Assembly (NCBI GenBank): GCA_031841125.1
Contig: CM063113.1
Location: 61,373,211 to 61,437,210, forward strand
Source: Acanthococcus lagerstroemiae
Lineage: Eukaryota > Arthropoda > Insecta > Hemiptera > Eriococcidae
DNA: 64,000 bases
Direction: 5' to 3'
The notes below the pieces were generated by a model. The model was not told the origin of the DNA. It saw only the letters and a list, made by a program, of their open reading frames with translations, and made no database searches. Within the stretch, counting starts at the first letter, position 1. Every line of letters starts with the position of its first letter. Shown here one piece after another: positions 57,601 to 64,000 of the stretch. The position numbers and the translations under genes are program-made.

Positions 57601-60600
57601 TTTCTCATTGATCAGTTTTTATGACATAATTTTAGCATGTAGGTAAGTAGGTACTAGGTAGTGATAGCTTGAATATCTGCATCAGAAAATGTTCTATATC
57701 AACATACGATGTCTATAAAAACAATTTTAGGTACCGGGGTGTTTTGTAAAAGCCTCGAAGTCGACCTAATTGTACCTACTGGGAGTATAATATAAGAAAG
57801 AGTCAACAATATGTATACTTCAGCTCTTGTGATATGATTGCATGAGTCATATCTGCTCGTGTGTCTGTTTCAATTCCTTCTTGATGGTTATTGGTGCGAT
57901 GTTCGAGTATATTATGTTCGGATTCATAGAGTACTCAAATATTTAGTTTGCGATTTCACCAGCCATTGCCGAATAGGTGCACGATTTTTCCACGCTTGCC
58001 TATTATATACGTAGGAAACGTCTTACGCTATTAGTATGTGTTTTCACGTACGTTTTTGATAATTAATAAGTACCGACTATTTACCGATGCTTTGTAAACA
58101 CTTTATCTTCTTCTTTCGTAATTTATGCTCTTGAGGTTTTTCAATTTCGAAGGCTTTTTCCAGTACCTATGAGAACATCTAGATGCCTGTGTAATTTTAT
58201 TGGTTTGTTTGTCGAGTTAGTTCAGCGTTGGAAACCATTATTACCTTTTGGAAGAATAATGAAATGCGATTGATTTCCATGAAATGTTTTCTCGGCTATG
58301 GTGAATATAATAATTGTTGGATGTGAACCAACCGCAAATAGTGTCACCCGAGCATTCGATACGTGCGTCACTTCCAGCACTCACCTGTGTACGAAATTTG
58401 AAAGGAATCCGCGCGAACAAATCACGAACTTCTTTTATAGTCATTGTGAGTCTTTTCACGTTCGACCGTTCGAGGTTGATGTTTTCCCAAGCCCCATCGT
58501 TTCTCTATCCGCTTCATTGTTATAATGTGAAGGTTTCCGAATCAGTGCACAAGAATCACACTAGGCGTCTTAATGAGTCCGGAAGTTCGAACTGGAGGAA
58601 TCTCTCTGTTACCATTTTTTCGTTTTTCATCGCAGGTTTTGGAGACTCGTTGAATTGCGAGGATAGCTGGCGAGCTTGCTGTAATTACATAGACGAACAA
58701 TTTCGGCAGTATTTTACGGATGAAAGCGGATTGAACCGAAAGAACATCGTCGATAATAGAGTTCACTGTTGCTTATATTTCATTCCACCGTACGGTCACG
58801 GGTAAGTAAATATTTCCCCGTCTATTTCAGAAAGAAAGCAAAAACGGCTTACCTATACCTACCATTATACCAATAATAACTATAAATAAAGCAAAGTAAT
58901 GAGACAATTTGGGTTCTCCTATTTTTCATATATATATTGCCGTGAATCTTGCCTACTGAATCCAGAAAACTTTGTAAAATCTATTACTCCAGGATACAGG
59001 TAGACCGAAAGCTAGCCAGTGAGTTAACACATGATAGGCGGGCAGACAGAGAGAGAAATTGACAGTTGGCTGTATCTTCACCCAGCCAACGAGACAGACC
59101 GACAGTTCAAGATAGACAGGTACACAAGCAGATAGCCCCTTCTACAGAAAAACGAAGCCGAGAACATAGATGTAGGATTCGAGAGCCGAGCCAGCCTAGG
59201 TCTTTGCATCCTATATCCAATATTTTTTTTTTTTGTAACAGACAGACTCGGAGAGCCGAGAGTCAAAATCTCTCTGATTCTCTAAATTTCGGATATTGAG
59301 TTGATTAATATATTTTTCTTGCTTACTGGCCTTTTCGCGACCACCGATTAAAAAAAAAAACTCCGGGATTCAAAACAGACAGACTGATAAATTAGCCAAT
59401 GAGCCGAATAAGAAAATAGCCAGCGAATGAACTACGCAGGTAGTTTGCCAGACTGACAGATCGACTAACAGAAATCGAAGCGCATAATTCCGAGCTTGAG
59501 TCGATACGAGCGTAGCGGATTTCGTAGAATTGTGTGAAGTCGCCAAGAGGTGAAGCCCCGTAGTATTATTTTGTTTCCTAAAAGTTGATTGGTACATTGA
59601 ATTTTGCAACTTGTAATCTAACTTTGTAATATCCAAGTATATATTTCTAGCAAATTCGATACTCGTAAGCTTTTTCTGTTGTTTTGGAGTGATAAACTTA
59701 GACCTAGTTACCCATTAATTTTCACCCATTGTAGTGTCAAGTTTCAGTTGAGCTATTGAAAACACAGGTTATGTTAATATTTCTGAATTTTTGTGCAGCC
59801 TCAGACAATTGGACATCGAACTGATGAAGCAGATACAACATAAAGTGAACATTGTGCCCATTATTGGAAAAGCAGATACGTTAACTGAGCCTGAAATGAG
59901 GCGTTTGAAACGACGCATCATGTCTGACATTCAAGAAAATAACATCCAGGTACTAACGTTAGGACATTCAAAAGGTGAATACAGCCTATTCTCGAAGGCG
60001 TTTCCGAATGATACGTATTTTTCACATTATCCAAAGTAACAAAATTAGCCAAAGTTGTGAGGGAAATGAAACTATTCGGAGAACCCCTTCAGGTACGATA
60101 AGAAAACGATCTAAGAGGTGATTTCATGAGAAAATTCTACGTCGTTTTCAGACACATGTCGTGAGTTATTAAAAATAGTTCGACAGCTTGGCAACCTTAA
60201 GGTAAAATAATGGCGAGGAATTTACCATTTAGGTACTGAGTTCAGTTAGACAGTGAAACATTTCTGTTAGTCTTCAATCAATTCCACAATCAACACCATC
60301 CTCAAATAGGGAAGTAATTTTTGCTTATCACAGACATATTACACTCGGGTAAATGTCAGGAACCAGAAAAAATGTCGATCCACCGACAGTCAATTAATAG
60401 GCGAAAGTCTGATAAGTCAGTTCCCATCTCGTTTGAATTTGAATCAAGTTGTGCAATAGTTTCCAAAAAATTGTCTGTGAAATATGTAATAAAACTAAAA
60501 GTTGGACTGTTGACATAACATGGTAATATCTAGTTAGTGCGAAGTAGGTACTTGAAATTATTTGATAATGAAATCTATATTTACTAGTGTGATACCTTGT

Positions 60601-62509
60601 TGCCAGCAAAAACTCTTATAACGTGAAACATTTTGTAGATTTTCATTTTTTGAAAGCTTGGCAACGTTTACTATATACCTAATTCGACAAAGAACTTTTT
60701 TTTTTTTAAACTCAGCTTAGTGTTTTACAAATACAATGAAGTAGAGTATACTTTCCACGGAAATAGCCGGACGAATTTCCTTCTGTACTTACTGAAAGGA
60801 TGTAAATTTGTGAGATGCATGAGTTTTGTCGTTATTTTCTTATAAGGCTGTCTCGAGTCTCTCGCTAAATACTATAGGTATACAGGTACTTTATCCTTGT
60901 CACACAATCAAGCTGAATTTTGGCCGGATATCTAGTCGAAATCCAGGATCATTTCAACTCGACAAACTAGTTAAAATCGAAGAAATTGTCGAGTGGACCT
61001 TATAGTACCTATCTCGACATTTCATTCGATTTTATTTTTGTTATTGAGCTAGACTGTCGAAGGAAATGTTTATATCGACTTGGTTCGATGAACAAGTTTT
61101 CATCGAGCTTGACTGCCGAGTTGCAATTCTGTTATGACTGGTCGAGCTGAAAGTGTAAATTTGCATTTTCTCTGCCACACGCGTATCAAAATACAATAAT
61201 TTGTTGTTGCCTTTCTTTATTTGATGATACAGAACTGGCTGTGACATCAATTCTCAAGAAATCCTTGTTGATGTAATTGTTGACTTGGTCGTAGAGTTCA
61301 ACTATATGCGACAAGAATAGCGTACAATGTTTTCTCAATACCATCTCTGTTTTAGATCTATCAGTTTCCGGAGTGTGATAGTGATGAAGATGAGGATTTC
61401 AAACGACAGGACAAAGAACTAAAAGAGTGCATTCCATTTGCTGTGATTGGAAGTCAAAGTATATTCGACGTCGGAGGCAAAAAAGTTCGAGGTCGCCAGT
61501 ACCCATGGGGTATTGTTGAAGGTCTGTAAAAAGCGCTCTACCCTGGGTATCTCTGCCCTTCTTGGAGAATAGAGGCTACTACGTGTGCTACATGTACTTA
61601 CATATTTGAAAAATCTTTCACGTATTATTTTGAGTGTATACTGTATATGTGTGTATCACCCCAGTACGTTTCAAAAGAATACAAAATTCAGGATCTTCAG
61701 GTTTTTTTTAATTTTTTCAGCCACAAATGTCAGTTATACATACCCTGGAGTAAGTTTGAGATCAACAGGCCCAATAATTCTTTGCTTCTGCGAGTTTCTC
61801 AGCTAGTATTAGCCATAATTTTCCAATTGTTCATGGGCTCAAAATTCTAAGAGGAGCTTTCCCCCATCGTGCCTGTATGTTTTCAGTTATTGCACTCTCA
61901 TTATTTTCTGTGCAAATCCTTACACTTCTAAATTATCTTGACTTACATTTTCATGTTGTTCACAGTCGAAAATGCGAAGCATAGTGATTTCAACAAACTG
62001 AGAAACATGTTGATTACAACTCACATGCAAGACCTGAAAGATGTGACCGAAGACGTGTACTACGAAAATTTCCGAGTGCAGTGTATCTCTCAACTATCGC
62101 AACAAGCCGTCAGAGAAAGAGGGTTTGTTCTTTGAGCACTAGTCTAAATCGCATACTCTAATACGAATTCGTAATTTTACTGTCGTTCACTTACGTTTTT
62201 TAGGAAGTTGAAACGCGACTCAGTCTCCCAAATGGACGGAATCATCACGGAAACCGATAAATTACTTCTTCAAAAGGATGAAGAAGTAAGTTACGCGACT
62301 TCTTTCGTTGATTGTAATATGTGTGGTAATGTGAGTCGAGTGCTTTCATTCGAATTACTCGTTTGCAGATTCGTCGCATGCAAGACATGCTTTCGCAAAT
62401 GCAGGAAAAACTTAAAGCCACCAGTCGTAGTAGCAACAGCATTTACAGCGATTCGCAAACGCCTACGGAGTTCGAATGCAAAAAGAGGGACGAAGTTATA
62501 AATATTTGA
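48695..62509 (+). CDS. Sep4: Septin, Sep4 / SEPT4-SEPT5 type, nine exons
   Basis: GTP-binding protein that polymerises into filaments with other septins at the cell cortex and division site. Exons: 48695-48895, 52863-53043, 56445-56537, 58636-58801, 59799-59949, 61356-61521, 61966-62122, 62204-62285 and 62369-62509. They join in phase to 445 aa. The G1 P-loop GESGLGKST is at 99-107 and G3 DTPGFGD at 156-162. [18 protein letters not shown] follows. G4 reads GKAD (237-240) where most septins have AKAD. The septin unique element includes CDSDEDEDF and [12 protein letters not shown]. The C-terminus is a coiled coil ([15 protein letters not shown]) with a Ser-rich tail ending EVINI. The SEPT4/5 group is favoured by [13 protein letters not shown] and [15 protein letters not shown]. 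Exon 1 encodes 67 residues of unrecognised N-terminus, chosen from its ATG and gtaagt donor; it is the weakest exon. Confidence 0.93.
49480..50080. repeat. Degenerate AGACTTTTAAAGACT repeats in septin intron 1
   Basis: The word AGACTTTTAAA or a variant recurs at about 49708, 49780, 49843 and 49879, among many CTTTAAGACT/TTTCAGA fragments. Spacing is irregular (72, 63, 36). Probably a decayed minisatellite, related in wording to 44636-44870 and 47440-47530. Confidence 0.45.
50484..51690. mobile_element. About 1.2-kb imperfect fold-back element in septin intron 1
   Basis: The left arm (about 50484-50960) is repeated in inverted form in the right arm (about 51110-51690). Pairs include GGGTAATTTAAGGG with CCCTAAATTACCC, TTTCTCATAAGGTT with ACTTATGAGGAA, CCTAAAAATTAGGGTC with GACCCTGATTTCTAGG, and ACTGAATAGAGTGGCACT with AGTGTCACTCTAATACTGAG. 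A partial copy lies at 47239-47450. No coding frame. Confidence 0.65.
53517..53670 (-). pseudogene. LINE ORF C-terminal relic in septin intron 2
   Basis: The minus strand reads [20 protein letters not shown], then [20 protein letters not shown] and MGLML before the stop at 53517-53519. This is the typical end of a non-LTR retrotransposon ORF (RW-DDI ... DR-W ... AY-Q). The rest of the element is absent. Confidence 0.75.
55137..55440 (+). mobile_element. SINE-like element, second full copy, in septin intron 2
   Basis: Starts near GTCACCACCCTCCTGCATCG and ends near TGCGTGCATGGCCATGCG. Matches the reverse complement of 35623-35975 throughout (CAGGACAGCGCG, CCGAAGCA, TTGCGATACTCG, GCCACTTTGGCGTGCG). 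Both ends again carry a TGCATCGCCACATGTACGAT-like word. The frame 55320-55547 (-) is part of it. Confidence 0.75.
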
Positions 62510-63085
62510 TCTGGGGGATGATATCACCGAAAGACCTGGTTCCTGGTTCCTCGCATACTCGCCTTTTGATGCAGTGCCCGTTTTATAGCGAGATGACGAC
62601 GTTGACGGCGACGCTGGATCGTAGTCGACCTGTTCTCTGTTTACGTACGCGTGAACCAGGTCTTGAATAGAGAGAGCACCGAATCTTTATCGGAATTAGT
62701 GCTAATTTTGCATTTTCTATTACTTTTTCGAGTTTACCGACGCTTTAGCTGATAAAATTCGTCAACTAAAAAAATGTGTATGCAAACGATGTTGCTCTTG
62801 TTGATGTCTTCAATTGTATATCTATTTATACATTTTCCAGGATTTTTCACGTGTTTAAGTTATAGATGTATTCAGATTTAACAGCGAGTTGATTCGTAAT
62901 AATATTTTTCCTCACAGCTGTATTTATTGAAGTTGTGATGTTGTAAAAAAGGGTAGGTACTTTCTTCGTTAAATTCATCAACTTGATTCGAGGTCAAGAA
63001 ATACACTCGAGTAGCACCTCAATGTGACAAACTTGACAGACCCTTGGCACTCCTACCATTGAATCGAAAGTAATGAAAAGTTACG
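62510..63085. other. Septin 3' region; no gene recognised
   Basis: Presumed 3'UTR and downstream spacer. No canonical AATAAA was found close to the stop. Confidence 0.4.
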
Positions 63086-63252
63086 CAGTGGCGTAGCCAG
63101 ACTTAATATGAATGATGGGGGGGGGGGGGTAGTTTTACTACAACATTACAGGTGTATAGTATTTACTATTATACCAGAATAAATTAAAAATTTTCACATT
63201 TTCGTCTGATGCCAGAGGGTTCAGACCCTCTCCCCCTGCGGCTACGCCCCTG
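63086..63252. mobile_element. 167-bp hAT-type MITE, copy 2
   Basis: Termini CAGTGGCGTAGCCAGACTT and GCGGCTACGCCCCTG, with a 14-nt-class G run next to the left end. The interior (ACATTACAGGT, CCAGAATAAATTA, GATGCCAGAGGG) matches copy 1 at 10670-10845. The flanks (AAGTTACG and AGAGTTAT) agree only weakly. Confidence 0.8.
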
Positions 63253-63652
63253 AGAGTTATTATTTTTCTTGCGAGAATCAACATTTTCTCCATTCTATCG
63301 TATTTCTCACAGTTCTCGAGAAAAACAAGCTCGTCTAGGTGAATTAACCGACGTGTACGTATGAAATAATCTGCTTTCGCCAGAATTTTAATCCTCCTTG
63401 CTCTAGCTGTCTCCAGTCCAAAGTTATTCGCGTTTTTACTCTTACAAAAATGAACAAGCAGCTAGCTGCTGGAAGAGGGTCGGCTCTCAACTGAAGAATT
63501 GGAGACTAGCCTATATCTCTTGCTGGCGCGGTTGCTGAAAAATATATCAGGAAAAAGACCTATTGGTAATTATGTTTAAGGTCTTTTGTTCCGGGATATA
63601 AGAGCTGATAGATGAAAGGTAACTGGGACGACACTACACACACACCAACAGC

Positions 63653-64000
63653 CAGAGATGGGCGTTGTTCACTATTTAATGAACTAGTTCTTGCTTGTTC
63701 ACTTGGTCTCCCGACTGATCTAGTTTATTGTTTGTTCATTAAAAAGAACCTTTGCTCTTAGTCTGGTTCATTTAAGATTTGAGTTGTGGCATAAGAAAAT
63801 TGCGAACGGAGCGAGCAAAAATTGTTTTTAGATAGCCTACAATTGAAAACTAGGCTATTACCCGAACAATTTTTTTTAAATCCCTATTGAAATCCTATCC
63901 GTTTGTTGATTAAAATTTAAATATCAAATAAAAATTCAACAATATTATAATTCCTAATTGTAATAACTCTGAAACCATTATGAAATTTGAAACTAGAGTC
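63653..64000. mobile_element. Possible hAT-type repeat cut by window end
   Basis: Begins CAGAGATGGGCGTTGTTCAC and is followed by GTTCA/TGAAC words, as seen at the ends of many insect hAT MITEs. The right end is outside the window. Confidence 0.35.

Noticed and set aside
58314..58635. Extension of septin exon 4 upstream in the open frame 58314-58805
   Set aside because: Septin similarity starts exactly at the acceptor AG at 58634-58635.
1..64000. tRNA, rRNA and CRISPR features
   Set aside because: No cloverleaf with a convincing GGTTCGAATCC-type box, no rRNA-like stretch and no regular spacer array were seen. A tRNAscan-SE run would be needed to exclude tRNAs fully.

Overview
The window is nuclear DNA of an animal, most likely an insect. 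Genes are split by short GT-AG introns, the DNA is AT-rich, and miniature inverted-repeat transposons (MITEs) and decayed LINEs are common. One gene is an insect-type gustatory receptor with the TYxxxxLQF signature of the last membrane segment. The frequent self-complementary word GGTACCTAC recalls aphid or mealybug DNA, but that placement is a guess. All gene models here were spliced by eye, with reading phase checked across every junction.

Layout. 1-6.3 kb: no gene; a SINE-like fragment, a small hAT-type MITE with a perfect 8-bp target duplication, and a MITE made of GTTACCC-like words. 6.3-11.3 kb: myo-inositol oxygenase (MIOX, six exons, +). 12.2-13.1 kb: a single-exon PWWP plus integrase-binding-domain protein of the HDGF/LEDGF type (-). 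13.4-15.7 kb: nested MITEs and a 169-bp fold-back. 16.3-21.7 kb: complete EIF3C (17 coding exons, +). 23.0-26.7 kb: a full-length UMP synthase homologue that has lost key catalytic residues and carries a 1.19-kb hAT-type element just before its last exon. 28.0-29.5 kb: BUD23, the 18S rRNA methyltransferase. 30.7-33.2 kb: a short CPEB (orb2-type) RNA-binding protein without the usual long N-terminus. 33.8-40.3 kb: a gustatory receptor. 40.3-44.9 kb: no gene seen. 44.9-47.2 kb: a decayed LINE reverse transcriptase (-) interrupted by a MITE. 48.7-62.5 kb: a septin (Sep4/SEPT4-5 type, nine exons, +) with introns full of repeats. 62.5-64 kb: two MITE-type repeats.

EIF3C, UMPS homologue, BUD23, CPEB-like and receptor genes all lie on the + strand, 0.6-5 kb apart. 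EIF3C (initiation), BUD23 (40S maturation) and CPEB (mRNA-specific translation) all concern translation, but nothing in the sequence shows that they are co-regulated.

The strongest leads are the UMP synthase homologue with altered active sites, the hAT insertion ten bases before its splice acceptor, the N-terminally short CPEB, two 76-77-bp fold-back elements with 5-bp target duplications nested in another MITE, a 353-bp SINE-like element with 12-bp target duplications, a ~1.2-kb fold-back element, and two miRNA-precursor-like intronic hairpins.
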